Source of the DNA: JANMAT01 sp031359995
GTDB taxonomy: Bacteria > Actinomycetota > Acidimicrobiia > Acidimicrobiales > Ilumatobacteraceae
Assembly: GCA_031359995.1 (NCBI GenBank)
Contig: JANMAT010000178.1
Span: 1 to 16,347, forward strand
Reading direction: 5' to 3'
Length of the DNA stretch: 16,347 nt
Shown here: one piece after another, positions 6,995 to 16,201 of the stretch
Numbering within the stretch: position 1 is the first letter of the stretch
Layout: every line of letters begins with the position of its first letter
Notes under the pieces: generated by a model
Told to the model about the DNA's origin: nothing
Databases searched by the model: none
The model's input: the letters and a program-made list of their open reading frames with translations, nothing else
Translations under genes and position numbers: made by a program

Positions 6995-8305
6995 TCAGCC
7001 CTTGGCGGCGCGGAAGCCCGCGTCGAGGTCGGCGAGGATGTCTTCGATCGACTCGAGGCCGACCGACAGCCGCACCAGACCCGGGTACACGCCGGTGGAC
7101 GCCTGCTCGGCCTCGGTCAGCTGGCTGTGGGTGGTGGACGCCGGGTGGATCACGAGCGAGCGCACGTCACCGATGTTGGCCACGTGGCTGTGCAACTCGA
7201 GCGCGTCGGCGAAGCGCTGGCCCGCGTCCTTGCCACCCTTGATGATGAACGCCAGGACCGAGCCGTAGCCCTTCTCGCGGCCGTACTTCTTGGCCCGCTC
7301 GTACCACTGGCTCGACGGCAGACCGGCGTAGATGACCGACTCGACCTCGTCGCGCTGCGACAGGTACTCGGCCACCTTGTGGGCGTTGGCGAAGTGGCGC
7401 TCCATGCGCAGCGACAGCGTCTCGAGGCCCTGCAGGAAGAGGAAGGCGTTGAACGGCGAGATGGACCCGCCCGTGTCACGCAGACCCTGCACGCGGGCCT
7501 TCAGGATGAAGGCACCGTGGCCGAGCGCCGGCCAGTAGGCGAGACCGTGGTAGCTGGGGTCGGGCTCGGTGAAGTTCGGGTGACGCCCCTGGCCCCAGTC
7601 GAACGTGCCGCCGTCGATGATGGCCCCGCCGATCGACGTGCCGTGGCCGCCGATGAACTTGGTGAGCGAGTGCACGACGATGTCGGCACCCCACTCGATC
7701 GGCCGGATGAGGAACGGCGTGGGGATGGTGTTGTCGAGCATGAGCGGGATGCCGGCGGCGTGCGCCACCGCCGAGACGCCCTCGATGTCGAACACGTTGT
7801 TGCGCGGGTTGGCCAACGTCTCGCCGAAGAACAGCTTCGTGTTGGGCTTGATGGCGTTGCGCCACTCGTCGACGTCGTCGGGGTCGTCCACGAAGGTGAC
7901 CTCGATGCCCAACTTCGGCATCGTGTAGTGCAGGAGGTTGTAGGTGCCCCCGTACAGCGACGGCGACGCCACGATGTGGTCGCCCACCTCGCAGATGGTG
8001 GTGATGGCCAGCGTCTCGGCCGCCTGGCCCGACGCGACGGCCAGCGCACCCGGGATGCCGAGGGCGGTGGTGACGCCGCCCTCCAGCGCCTGCAGGCGCG
8101 CCTCGAGCGCACCCTGCGTCGGGTTCATGATGCGGGTGTAGATGTTGCCCACCTCGGCCAGCCCGAACAGCGCGGCGGCGTGGGCCGAGTCGCGGAACTG
8201 GAAGCTCGTGGTCTGGTAGATGGGCACCGCACGCGCCCCGGTGGACGCGTCGGGCGCGCCGCCGACGTGGATCTGCTTGGTCTCGAAGCCCCAGTTGTCG
8301 CTCAT
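6995..8305 (-). CDS. metY: O-acetylhomoserine sulfhydrylase (aminocarboxypropyltransferase)
   Basis: 436 residues, the normal length for MetY. The enzyme makes L-homocysteine from O-acetyl-L-homoserine and sulfide (direct sulfhydrylation, methionine pathway), using pyridoxal phosphate in the cytoplasm. Visible hallmarks are TKQIHVGG at the N-terminus, YTRIMNPT (56-63), ASGQAAE (91-97), Asp191 in MLDNT (cofactor ring nitrogen), and the Schiff-base Lys216 in HSLTKFIGGHG. The C-terminal NIGDVRSLVIHPASTTHSQL and VRLSVGLE are typical of the Cys/Met metabolism PLP family. The related cystathionine gamma-synthase is about 380-400 residues; the longer length and insert (YWPALGHGAF region) favour MetY. 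No metX is adjacent. The ATG has no clear Shine-Dalgarno site but sits 8 nt from a -10-like hexamer, suggesting a leaderless mRNA. It converges with the DivIVA-like gene. Confidence 0.95.
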   Translation of the reverse strand: MSDNWGFETKQIHVGGAPDASTGARAVPIYQTTSFQFRDSAHAAALFGLAEVGNIYTRIMNPTQGALEARLQALEGGVTTALGIPGALAVASGQAAETLAITTICEVGDHIVASPSLYGGTYNLLHYTMPKLGIEVTFVDDPDDVDEWRNAIKPNTKLFFGETLANPRNNVFDIEGVSAVAHAAGIPLMLDNTIPTPFLIRPIEWGADIVVHSLTKFIGGHGTSIGGAIIDGGTFDWGQGRHPNFTEPDPSYHGLAYWPALGHGAFILKARVQGLRDTGGSISPFNAFLFLQGLETLSLRMERHFANAHKVAEYLSQRDEVESVIYAGLPSSQWYERAKKYGREKGYGSVLAFIIKGGKDAGQRFADALELHSHVANIGDVRSLVIHPASTTHSQLTEAEQASTGVYPGLVRLSVGLESIEDILADLDAGFRAAKG

Positions 8306-8313
8306 GGTCCCGC

Positions 8314-8343
8314 ACCCTACGCCCGCAAATCCCGACCAATCAA
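8314..8343 (-). promoter_or_regulatory. Putative metY promoter
   Basis: On the minus strand TTGATT (8343-8338) and TAGGGT (8319-8314) are separated by 18 nt, a good match to a housekeeping sigma promoter. The -10 ends 8 nt before the metY ATG, so transcription would begin at or next to the start codon, i.e. a leaderless mRNA, which is common in Actinomycetota. Confidence 0.55.
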
Positions 8344-8352
8344 GTAGGGATT
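8328..8352. repeat. 6-bp inverted repeat spanning the metY -35 region, possible operator
   Basis: AATCCC (8328-8333) and GGGATT (8347-8352) form an inverted repeat with a 13-nt spacer that encloses the putative -35 hexamer. A dimeric repressor bound here would occlude RNA polymerase. No regulator gene is in the window, and a 6-bp arm can occur by chance. Confidence 0.35.
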
Positions 8353-8419
8353 AACTGGCCGGCAGTGGCTGGGTCCGGCGCGGATCGACGCTCATCGAGC
8401 ACGGCGCCACCAGAGGGGC

Positions 8420-8468
8420 GAACTGGGCAGCGAAGCCGTTGGCTGGCATCACCTTCGCTGCCCAGTTC
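8420..8468. repeat. Perfect 16-bp inverted repeat in the metY-helicase spacer
   Basis: GAACTGGGCAGCGAAG (8420-8435) and CTTCGCTGCCCAGTTC (8453-8468) are exact reverse complements around a 17-nt spacer. The arms are only moderately GC-rich inside a very GC-rich spacer. It has no U-run on either strand, and both flanking genes point away, so it is not an obvious terminator. Candidates are a regulator-binding site, a palindromic repeat element of the REP/MITE kind, or a hairpin in an unseen RNA. Confidence 0.75.
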
Positions 8469-8630
8469 ACGCGTGCGGGCGCCGCGTCGGCCGCGCGACC
8501 GGCCGACGGCGGGGCGACAGCACGGTCCGGCCGTCGGTTCCCCACGGCGGCGGCCGGAAGGCCGGCCTGCGGCCGGGCGGCGGTCCGGGCCCGTGCGGGG
8601 GTGGGTGGGCGCCGTTAGCGTGGTCGCCCT

Positions 8631-11522
8631 ATGGCGGCGCACGAGACCCACCTCACGTGGCACGGCGGCGCGCCGTGCCTGTGGGTGTGGGACGGGCACC
8701 GGGGCGCGCCGGCCACGGTGCTGTTCGCCGCCCACGCCCGCCTGTTCGCCCGGCCGCCGGTCGGCCGGGTCGACCGCATCGAGCTCGCCGTGCCGGGCAC
8801 CCCGGTCACCAGCGTGCCGTGCCTGAAGCTGTCGGTGCCGCATCTGGTCGAGCAACTGGCCGACCGGCCACCGTCGGCCACGTGGACCGGGTCGCTGCGG
8901 TGGACGCACCAGGCGGTGGAGCTGGCCATGGAGACGACCGGCAGCGGCCGCCTGACCGCGGTGGTCGACGACGACGAGGTCGGCCTGGGCGCCCGCTGGA
9001 TCCCCGTGCGCGACGAGACGCTCGACGGCGCCGTCGCCGCCCTGCACGCGGCCATGCCGCCCGTGGTCGCCGCCGGCGGCGGGTTCGCCATCGACGCAAT
9101 GTTCGACCGTCTGGTCGACGCCGTGGCCCGCCAGGGACTGCGCTGGGAGCGCTGGAGCCCCTCGCTGCCCAACAGCCGCAAGCGTCCGGTCGGCACCGTG
9201 CGGGGCACCTTCCAGGCGCTGTCCGACCCCACGGTGCCCCGCCTGCGCGTCGCCTACGGCGTGGAGGGCACCACCGACGACGTGCGCGACGTGGCCCGGG
9301 TGCTGGCCGACGAACGGGCCCGCCTGAACGGCGAACCCGTGGTGCGGGCCCGGCTGCGCCTGCACGTGCCCGAGGAGGCCGACGGCGACTGGCGGGTGGG
9401 CCTCGAGGTTGCCGACGCCGTGGACGCCGGCCGGTGGTGCACCGCGGCCGACGTGTGGCACGAGACCGCCCTCGCCGTCGACGTGGCCGGTGAACCCCGC
9501 CACGTGGCCGTGCTGGCCGGCGTGGTGCGGCGGGCCGCGGTGGCCCTGGCCGCCTCGATCCCCGTGCTGCGGTCGCTGCTCGACGACGGTGAGCCCGACG
9601 AGGTGCGCCTGCTCATCGACGAGGTCGGCGAGCTGCTGGAGCTCGCTCCGCGCATCGCCGCCGCCGACGTGGAGCTCATCGGCCCCGAGCAGCTCGTGCG
9701 CTCGTCGGCGCGCGTGCACGGCAGCGCCCAGCCGGCGCCGCCGTCGGCCCGCAGCGGCGGGCTGAACGCCCAGGCCATCGTGAGCTGGAGCGTCACCGTC
9801 GACGGCGTTCCCGTCGACCCCGTCGAGCTGGCCCGGGCCGAGGCGGCCGGCGCCTCGCTGGCCCACGTGGGCGGCCGCTGGGTGCGCCTCGATGGCGCGC
9901 AGGTGCAGAAGGCCCTGCAGACGCTGCAGCGCAACCAGGCCGAGCTCACCGAGGTCGACCCGGCCACGCTGCTTCGCCTCGCCGCCCGCGGCGACGGCGA
10001 CGAGTCCGCCGACGCGGTCAGGGTCGACGGTGCCGGATGGGTCGGCGACCTGCTCGCCGGCCTGCCCGACGAACGCCTCACCGAGATGAGCGAGCCCGAG
10101 ACGTTCGTGGGCGAGCTGCGCCACTACCAGCGGCGCGGCCTGGCCTGGCTCACGTTCCTGCGCCGCCTGGGTCTGGGCGGCTGCCTGGCCGACGACATGG
10201 GCCTGGGCAAGACGGCGACCACGTTGGCCCACCTGCTCGGCACCCCCGGACCTCACCTGGTGATCTGCCCCCTCAGCGTGGTGCGCAACTGGCAGCGAGA
10301 GGCCGGCCGGTTCGCGCCATCGCTGCGCGTGGCCGTGCACCACGGCGGCGAGCGGGTACGGGGCGACGACGCCCCCGCGGAGCTGGCCACGGCCGACGTG
10401 GTGATCACCACCTACGGCCTGCTGGCGCGGGAGGCCGACGTGCTCGCCGCGGTGTCGTGGACGACCGTGGTGCTCGACGAGGCGCAGGCGGTGAAGAACC
10501 CCCACACCAAGGCGGCGAGAGCGGCGCGGCGGCTGCCGGCGGGCCAGGTCGTGGCCCTCACCGGCACGCCGGTGGAGAACCGGCTGAGCGAGCTGTGGGC
10601 CATCCTCGACTGCACGAACCCGGGGTTGCTCGGCACGCTGGCGAAGTTCCACCAGCGCTTCGCCGTACCCATCGAGCGCGACCGCGACGCCGACGCTGCG
10701 GCCCGCCTGCGCCAGCTCACCGCACCGTTCGTGCTGCGCCGCACGAAGAGCGATCGCACCCTGGTACCCGATCTGCCCGACAAGGTCGAGCAGATCGCGT
10801 GGGCCGACCTGACCCGCGAGCAGATCACGCTGTACCAGGCGGTGGTCGACCAGCTGCTGGCCGACGCCGAGCAGGAGAGCGGCATGCGCCGGCGTGGCCT
10901 CGTGCTGGCGTCGCTCACGCGGCTCAAGCAGATCTGCAACCACCCGGCCCAGGCGCTCAACGACGGGTCGCGCCTGGCCGGCCGATCGGGCAAACTCACG
11001 CGCTTCGACGAACTGGTGGTCGAGTTGCTCGATGCCGAGGAGCGCGCCCTCGTGTTCACGCAGTACCGCACCATGGGCGAGTTGCTGCAGCGCCATCTGG
11101 CCGAGCGGCTGGAGCGCAAGATCCCGTTCCTGCACGGTGGCGTGACCCGCAAGGGGCGCGACGCCATGGTCGACAAGTTCCAGGACGGCACCGCGCCGCC
11201 GCTGCTGCTCGTGTCGTTGAAGGCGGGTGGCACCGGGTTGAACCTCACCGCCGCCAGCCGCGTGATCCACTACGACCGCTGGTGGAACCCGGCGGTCGAG
11301 GACCAGGCCACCGACCGGGCGTGGCGCATCGGCCAGGCCAACACCGTGTTCGTGCACAAGCTCGTGTGCACCGGCACGCTCGAGGAGCGCATCGGTCAGC
11401 TCATCGACGACAAGCGCGCCATCGCCGCCGCGGTGGTGGGCGACGGTACGTCGGAGGCATGGCTGTCGGAGCTGTCCACCGACGCGCTGCGGGCGCTGGT
11501 CACGCTGGAGGCGGGGTCGTGA
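8631..11522 (+). CDS. SNF2-family DEAD/DEAH helicase (HelZ-like)
   Basis: 963 residues. The C-terminal half is a SNF2/Rad54-type motor: motif I DDMGLGKT (521-528), Ia-like VICPLSVVRNW (544-554), motif II DEAQ (616-619), motif III LTGTPVEN (643-650), then the second RecA lobe with SLKAGGTGLNL (862-872) and motif VI ATDRAWRIGQ (893-902). The N-terminal half (about 1-490) matches the bacterial SNF2-associated region (long, Ala/Arg/Asp-rich, found with this subfamily, including mycobacterial HelZ). Family knowledge: ATP-driven translocation on double-stranded DNA that remodels protein-DNA complexes; the physiological substrate in bacteria is unclear. The ATG at 8631 has no strong ribosome-binding site. 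The stop overlaps the GTG of the SWIM gene (GTGA), so the two are co-translated. A repair or transcription-recycling role is inference; some relatives sit in defence loci. Confidence 0.93.
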   Translation: MAAHETHLTWHGGAPCLWVWDGHRGAPATVLFAAHARLFARPPVGRVDRIELAVPGTPVTSVPCLKLSVPHLVEQLADRPPSATWTGSLRWTHQAVELAMETTGSGRLTAVVDDDEVGLGARWIPVRDETLDGAVAALHAAMPPVVAAGGGFAIDAMFDRLVDAVARQGLRWERWSPSLPNSRKRPVGTVRGTFQALSDPTVPRLRVAYGVEGTTDDVRDVARVLADERARLNGEPVVRARLRLHVPEEADGDWRVGLEVADAVDAGRWCTAADVWHETALAVDVAGEPRHVAVLAGVVRRAAVALAASIPVLRSLLDDGEPDEVRLLIDEVGELLELAPRIAAADVELIGPEQLVRSSARVHGSAQPAPPSARSGGLNAQAIVSWSVTVDGVPVDPVELARAEAAGASLAHVGGRWVRLDGAQVQKALQTLQRNQAELTEVDPATLLRLAARGDGDESADAVRVDGAGWVGDLLAGLPDERLTEMSEPETFVGELRHYQRRGLAWLTFLRRLGLGGCLADDMGLGKTATTLAHLLGTPGPHLVICPLSVVRNWQREAGRFAPSLRVAVHHGGERVRGDDAPAELATADVVITTYGLLAREADVLAAVSWTTVVLDEAQAVKNPHTKAARAARRLPAGQVVALTGTPVENRLSELWAILDCTNPGLLGTLAKFHQRFAVPIERDRDADAAARLRQLTAPFVLRRTKSDRTLVPDLPDKVEQIAWADLTREQITLYQAVVDQLLADAEQESGMRRRGLVLASLTRLKQICNHPAQALNDGSRLAGRSGKLTRFDELVVELLDAEERALVFTQYRTMGELLQRHLAERLERKIPFLHGGVTRKGRDAMVDKFQDGTAPPLLLVSLKAGGTGLNLTAASRVIHYDRWWNPAVEDQATDRAWRIGQANTVFVHKLVCTGTLEERIGQLIDDKRAIAAAVVGDGTSEAWLSELSTDALRALVTLEAGS

Positions 11523-12133
11523 GCGGCAACTCACTGGTGGGTGTCATGTTCGCCACGCTGGCCGCGGAGATGGCCGACCCCGACCGCTTCCGTCGCGGCC
11601 GCGCCTACGTGCGCCAGCAGGCCGTGCTCGAGGTGGAGGTCGACCCGGGCCTCGCCCGCGTCGAGGTGCAGGGCAGCCGCAGTGAACCGTACGTCGTCAC
11701 CATCCGCACGCGCGGCGTGCGGCGCGCCGCGGCGTCGGCGGCCACCGCCGGCCGGTTGAACGCGCTGGTACCGCGGCCCGACGACCTGACCATCTCGTGC
11801 TCGTGCCCCGACTGGGGCGACCCGTGCAAGCACGGCGTGGCCGCCCTGCTGGCCTTGGGCGAACAGCTGTCGGCCCACCCCGACGAGCTGGCGACGTGGC
11901 GCATGACCGACGCCGAGCCGCTGCCCGACGAACCGGCCGGCGATGACGCACCCGAGGTCGATCCACTCGACGCGTTCTTCGGCCACGGCTACGACCCGCC
12001 GGCCACCGCTCCCCTGCCGGCGCGGCCCACACGGCTGCGCTCCATCCACACGCTCGACCTCACCACCGAGCTCGTGCTGCCGGCCCTCGACGACGCCCGC
12101 GCCGCGCTGGCACGCGCCTTCGGCCACCGCTGA
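11519..12133 (+). CDS. SWIM zinc-finger protein, helicase partner
   Basis: 204 residues from the GTG at 11519, which overlaps the helicase stop by 4 nt. The defining motif is CSCPDWGDPCKH at 94-105 (C-x-C-x6-C-x-H), the SWIM zinc finger, followed by the usual GVAALLALGEQL helix. The N-terminal part (about 11-60, DPDRFRRGRAYVRQQAVLEV) is the typical region of SWIM proteins beside SNF2 helicases. The C-terminal 75 residues are acidic, with a DPLDAFFGHG segment of the kind seen in these proteins, then a possible helix. SWIM domains bind DNA or proteins; in bacteria they repeatedly lie next to or are fused with SNF2 ATPases, so I infer a shared complex that targets the motor. No catalytic motif is visible. 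A later ATG at 11546 is possible but would lose the overlap. Confidence 0.88.
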   Translation: MSGNSLVGVMFATLAAEMADPDRFRRGRAYVRQQAVLEVEVDPGLARVEVQGSRSEPYVVTIRTRGVRRAAASAATAGRLNALVPRPDDLTISCSCPDWGDPCKHGVAALLALGEQLSAHPDELATWRMTDAEPLPDEPAGDDAPEVDPLDAFFGHGYDPPATAPLPARPTRLRSIHTLDLTTELVLPALDDARAALARAFGHR

Positions 12134-12140
12134 GCGCGGC

Positions 12141-12146
12141 TACGAT
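12141..12146 (+). promoter_or_regulatory. Possible -10 element for the Uma2 gene
   Basis: TACGAT matches the TANNNT -10 pattern and lies in the only space (12134-12200) between the SWIM and Uma2 genes. No convincing -35 is seen 17 nt upstream. It would give a 5' UTR of about 45-50 nt. Co-transcription with the helicase genes is also possible. Confidence 0.35.
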
Positions 12147-12200
12147 CGATCCGACTTCCCTCACCGATGCTCACACTGCTCTCGAGGGAGGGAGGGTGCC

Positions 12201-12779
12201 ATGTCCGCTGCCCCCGTCACACCGATCGTGCGCGAACCCATGTCGCTCGACGAGTTCTTCGCGCTCGACGTCGTGCTGGCCGAGCTGGTCGACGGCCAGC
12301 CGGTCATCTTGTCGTCACCCAACGTGTTCCACCAGGTCGTGCTGACGAGGCTCATGCGGACGCTGTTCGTCGGCTGCCCGCCCGACCTGCTCGTCCTGCC
12401 GGCCCCGATGGACTGGGTGCTGTGGGAGATGCCGGCGGCCACCGTCCGCCAGCCCGACATCATGGTGGTACCGGCATCGCTGCGGCACGCCGTGCGGGTC
12501 ACCACGCCGCCGGTGCTCGCGGTCGTGGTCGTGTCCGACAGCTCGGTGGAGCGCGACCTGGTGGCCAAGCGGCGTGAGTACGCCAAGGCCGGCGCGGCCC
12601 ACTACTGGCTGGTGCACCCGGCCCGGCGCGAGCTGGTGGTGCTGCGCCTCGAGGGCGAGCGCTACACCGAGGTCGGACGCGTCGAGGGTGACGGGCGGTT
12701 GGCCGTCACCGAACCGTTCCCCGTCACCCTCGTCGGCACTGCACTGTTCGGCGATCTGCCCGACGGCCCGACCGCCTGA
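12201..12779 (+). CDS. Uma2-family (DUF820) PD-(D/E)XK nuclease-fold protein, probably catalytically degraded
   Basis: 192 residues from the ATG at 12201, with GGAGGGAGGG just upstream. Uma2 features are in order: MSLDEFFAL, AELVDGQPVI (canonical YELIDGEL), QPDIMVV (Asp86), PPVLAVVVVS (103-112), RDLVAKRREYAKAGAAHYWLVHP. In ordinary Uma2 proteins the middle segment reads like PPLLVVEVLSPST; here the active-site Glu is replaced by Val109 (GTG at 12525-12527, one base from GAG). The Asp of YWLVDP is His139. Lys123 of the DLxxK segment is kept. Family members are putative endonucleases of unknown biological role, common in cyanobacteria and actinobacteria and often multicopy. Loss of the Glu suggests binding without cleavage, or decay, although the frame is intact. 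It lies 67 bp after the SWIM gene and converges on ilvC with a 3-bp gap. Confidence 0.85.
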   Translation: MSAAPVTPIVREPMSLDEFFALDVVLAELVDGQPVILSSPNVFHQVVLTRLMRTLFVGCPPDLLVLPAPMDWVLWEMPAATVRQPDIMVVPASLRHAVRVTTPPVLAVVVVSDSSVERDLVAKRREYAKAGAAHYWLVHPARRELVVLRLEGERYTEVGRVEGDGRLAVTEPFPVTLVGTALFGDLPDGPTA

Positions 12780-12782
12780 GAC

Positions 12783-13811
12783 TCAGCCGCCCGAGACGTC
12801 GGCGACCTTCTGCTTGCCGGCCGAGATCCACGGCATCATGGCCCGCAGCTCGGCACCGGTCTTCTCGATGGGGTGCTCGCGACCCTTCTTGCGGAGCTCG
12901 TTGAAGTTGGCCCGGCCGCTCTCGGACTCGGCCACCCACTCGCGGGCGAACTTGCCCGAGGTGATCTCCTTGAGGATCTTCTCCATCGTCTTCTTGGTGC
13001 CCGGCGTGATGATGCGCGGGCCGCGCGTGACGTCGCCGTACTCGGCGGTGTCGGAGATGGAGTAGCGCATGCCGGCGATGCCTTCCTCGTACATGAGGTC
13101 GACGATCAGCTTCACCTCGTGGAGGCACTCGAAGTACGCCATCTCGGGCTGGTAGCCCGCCTCGACCAGCGTCTCGAAGCCGGCCTGCACGAGCGACGTG
13201 ATGCCGCCGCACAGCACGACCTGCTCACCGAACAGGTCGGTCTCGGTCTCCTCGGCGAAGCTGGTGACGATGACGCCGGCGCGGGTGCCACCGATGGCGT
13301 CGGCGTAGCTCAGGGCGACGGCCTGGGCGTTGCCCGACGCGTCCTGCTCGACGGCGATGAGCGCGGGCACGCCGCCACCTTCGGTGTACGTGCGGCGCAC
13401 CAGGTGACCGGGGCCCTTCGGGGCGATCATGATGACGTCGACGTTCTTCGGCGGGCGGATGCGCTTGAAGCGGATGTTGAAGCCGTGCGCGAAGGCGATG
13501 GCCTTGCCCGGCTTCAGGTGCTTCTTGATCTCGGCGTCGTAGGTGGCCTTCTGCTCGGTGTCGGGCATGGTGAGCATGATCACGTCGGCCCACTTGGCCG
13601 CATCGGCGATGCTCTTCACCTCGAGCCCGGCGGCCTCGGCCTTGGCCTTGGACGACGAACCCTCGCGCAGGCCGACCACGACCGGCACACCCGATTCCTT
13701 CAGGTTCAGCGCATGAGCGTGGCCCTGGCTGCCGTAGCCGATGATGGCCACCTTCCTGCCCTGGATGATCGACCGATCGGCGTCGGCCTCGTAGTAGACG
13801 GTGGCGGCCAT
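12783..13811 (-). CDS. ilvC: Ketol-acid reductoisomerase (class I)
   Basis: 342 residues. It converts 2-acetolactate or 2-aceto-2-hydroxybutyrate to the dihydroxy acids, with NADPH and Mg2+, as the second common step of valine/isoleucine synthesis (leading also to leucine). The nucleotide-binding loop is GYGSQG (25-30). LREGSSSK (48-55) carries the Arg and Ser residues typical of NADPH preference. His109 (FAHGFNI) and the metal ligands Asp192/Glu196 (TDLFGEQ) and Glu228/Glu232 (FECLHE) are present, as is Ser253. The length is that of short, class I enzymes. I start at the ATG at 13811, whose A is shared with the ilvN TGA (TGATG); a TTG one codon upstream is also in frame. AGAGGAAAGG lies just upstream. 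It is the last gene of the ilv operon. Confidence 0.97.
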   Translation of the reverse strand: MAATVYYEADADRSIIQGRKVAIIGYGSQGHAHALNLKESGVPVVVGLREGSSSKAKAEAAGLEVKSIADAAKWADVIMLTMPDTEQKATYDAEIKKHLKPGKAIAFAHGFNIRFKRIRPPKNVDVIMIAPKGPGHLVRRTYTEGGGVPALIAVEQDASGNAQAVALSYADAIGGTRAGVIVTSFAEETETDLFGEQVVLCGGITSLVQAGFETLVEAGYQPEMAYFECLHEVKLIVDLMYEEGIAGMRYSISDTAEYGDVTRGPRIITPGTKKTMEKILKEITSGKFAREWVAESESGRANFNELRKKGREHPIEKTGAELRAMMPWISAGKQKVADVSGG

Positions 13812-14352
13812 CAACTCACCTTTCCTCTGACGGCGCGCAGGTTGCGCGCTCGTTCTCGTTCCAACTTGGGGAGCGCGACCCTGCCGGTGCGCTGGAGCTC
13901 CACGATGCCATAGGCGCGCAGGAGTTCTTCAAAGTCGTCGAGCTTGTCGGGGTTGCCGTCCAGGCTGACGGTGACCGCTCCGGCACCGACGGCGAGGATC
14001 TTGCCCTCGAAGATCTGGACCAGTTCGAGCACCCGGCCGCGGTGGTCGGCCTCGGCCCGCACCGTGGCGAGCAGCAGTTCGCGCTCGACCGATTCGCTCG
14101 GATCGAGCTCGGTGATCTTCACCACGTCGATCAGCTTGAACAGCTGCTTGGTGATCTGCTCCAGCGGGTTCGACTCGATGTCGACGACGATCGTGATGCG
14201 GCTGAACCGCTCTTCTTCCGCCGGGGCGACCGCGAGGCTGTAGATGTTGAAGCCGCGTCGGGCGAACAACGACGAGACCCGGGCCAGGACACCCGACCGG
14301 TTCTCGACGAGCACGGACAGGATGTGGTGCTTGGCGTGATCGCTGGCGTGAC

Positions 14353-14356
<4 letters not shown>
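13811..14356 (-). CDS. ilvN: Acetolactate synthase small (regulatory) subunit
   Basis: 181 residues from the ATG at 14356, which overlaps the ilvB stop (ATGA, 4 nt). An extension to 14644 in the same frame lies inside ilvB and is a shadow. An ACT domain covers about residues 9-85 (ILSVLVENRSGVLARVSSLF, ARRGFNIYSLAVAP), where valine or related amino acids bind in this family. The C-terminal domain (about 90-181, including ELLLATVRAE and LDGNPDKLDDFEELLRAYG) is the usual ALS_ss C-terminal region. It activates the IlvB catalytic subunit and confers feedback inhibition. Tight coupling to ilvB would keep the subunits in balance. The length is that of the longer actinobacterial type rather than the short E. 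coli IlvN. Some annotations call this gene ilvH. Confidence 0.96.
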
Positions 14357-16089
<1,733 letters not shown>

Positions 16090-16136
16090 GGGACGTGACT
16101 CCTGGACGTGCTCGATGGGGTGATGAACCTGGCCTG

Positions 16137-16169
16137 AAAAACGAAACGACCTCCCGAGTCGGGAGGTCG
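16137..16169 (-). terminator. Intrinsic terminator of the ilv attenuator
   Basis: On the minus strand CGACCTCCCG (16169-16160), a 3-nt loop, and CGGGAGGTCG (16156-16147) form a perfect 10-bp stem. It is followed by a run beginning TTTCGTTTTT that ends at 16137. It sits about 48 nt before the ilvB ATG and 32 nt after the leader-peptide stop. Its place inside the 5' UTR of the operon, not at its end, marks it as an attenuator. Confidence 0.88.
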
Positions 16170-16172
16170 GAA

Positions 16173-16199
16173 GGCGCACGCGGCTGAAGCCGCGGCGCC
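16173..16199 (-). promoter_or_regulatory. Hairpin of the ilv leader, directly after the leader-peptide stop
   Basis: GGCGCCGCGGC (16199-16189), loop TTCA, and GCCGCG-T-GCGCC (16184-16173) give 11 bp with one bulged T. It begins 2 nt after the leader TAG, so a ribosome finishing or stalled on the leader would cover its 5' arm. It is a good candidate for the pause or protector hairpin of the attenuator. I could not find a clean competing antiterminator pairing by eye. Confidence 0.65.
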
Positions 16200-16201
16200 T
16201 A

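Larger units (their letters stand above)
8306..8630. other. Divergent spacer between metY and the helicase gene
   Basis: 325 bp without a supportable gene. From left to right it holds the metY promoter (8314-8343) with an overlapping inverted repeat, a perfect 16-bp inverted repeat (8420-8468), and a very GC-rich stretch (8480-8600) with short complementary segments such as GGCCGACGGC (8501-8510) against CCGTCGG (8531-8537). Upstream of the helicase ATG (8631) there is no good Shine-Dalgarno site, but TAGCGT at 8616-8621 could be a -10 for a leaderless or nearly leaderless transcript. Confidence 0.6.

Noticed and set aside
8351..8545. 64-codon minus-strand frame across the 16-bp inverted repeat
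   Set aside because: No ribosome site, no recognisable family, and it spans the repeat and the GC-rich spacer; best treated as chance.
8340..11534. Minus-strand open frame of about 1,060 codons opposite the helicase
   Set aside because: It is the antisense of a gene with clear SNF2 motifs; the protein is His/Gly/Arg/Val-rich low complexity with no family signature, a usual effect of high-GC codon bias.
12167..12577. Plus-strand frame starting at the ATG at 12167, upstream of the Uma2 start
   Set aside because: It is out of frame with the Uma2 motifs and gives an Arg/Gly/His-rich product; the Uma2 frame has the ribosome site and family pattern.
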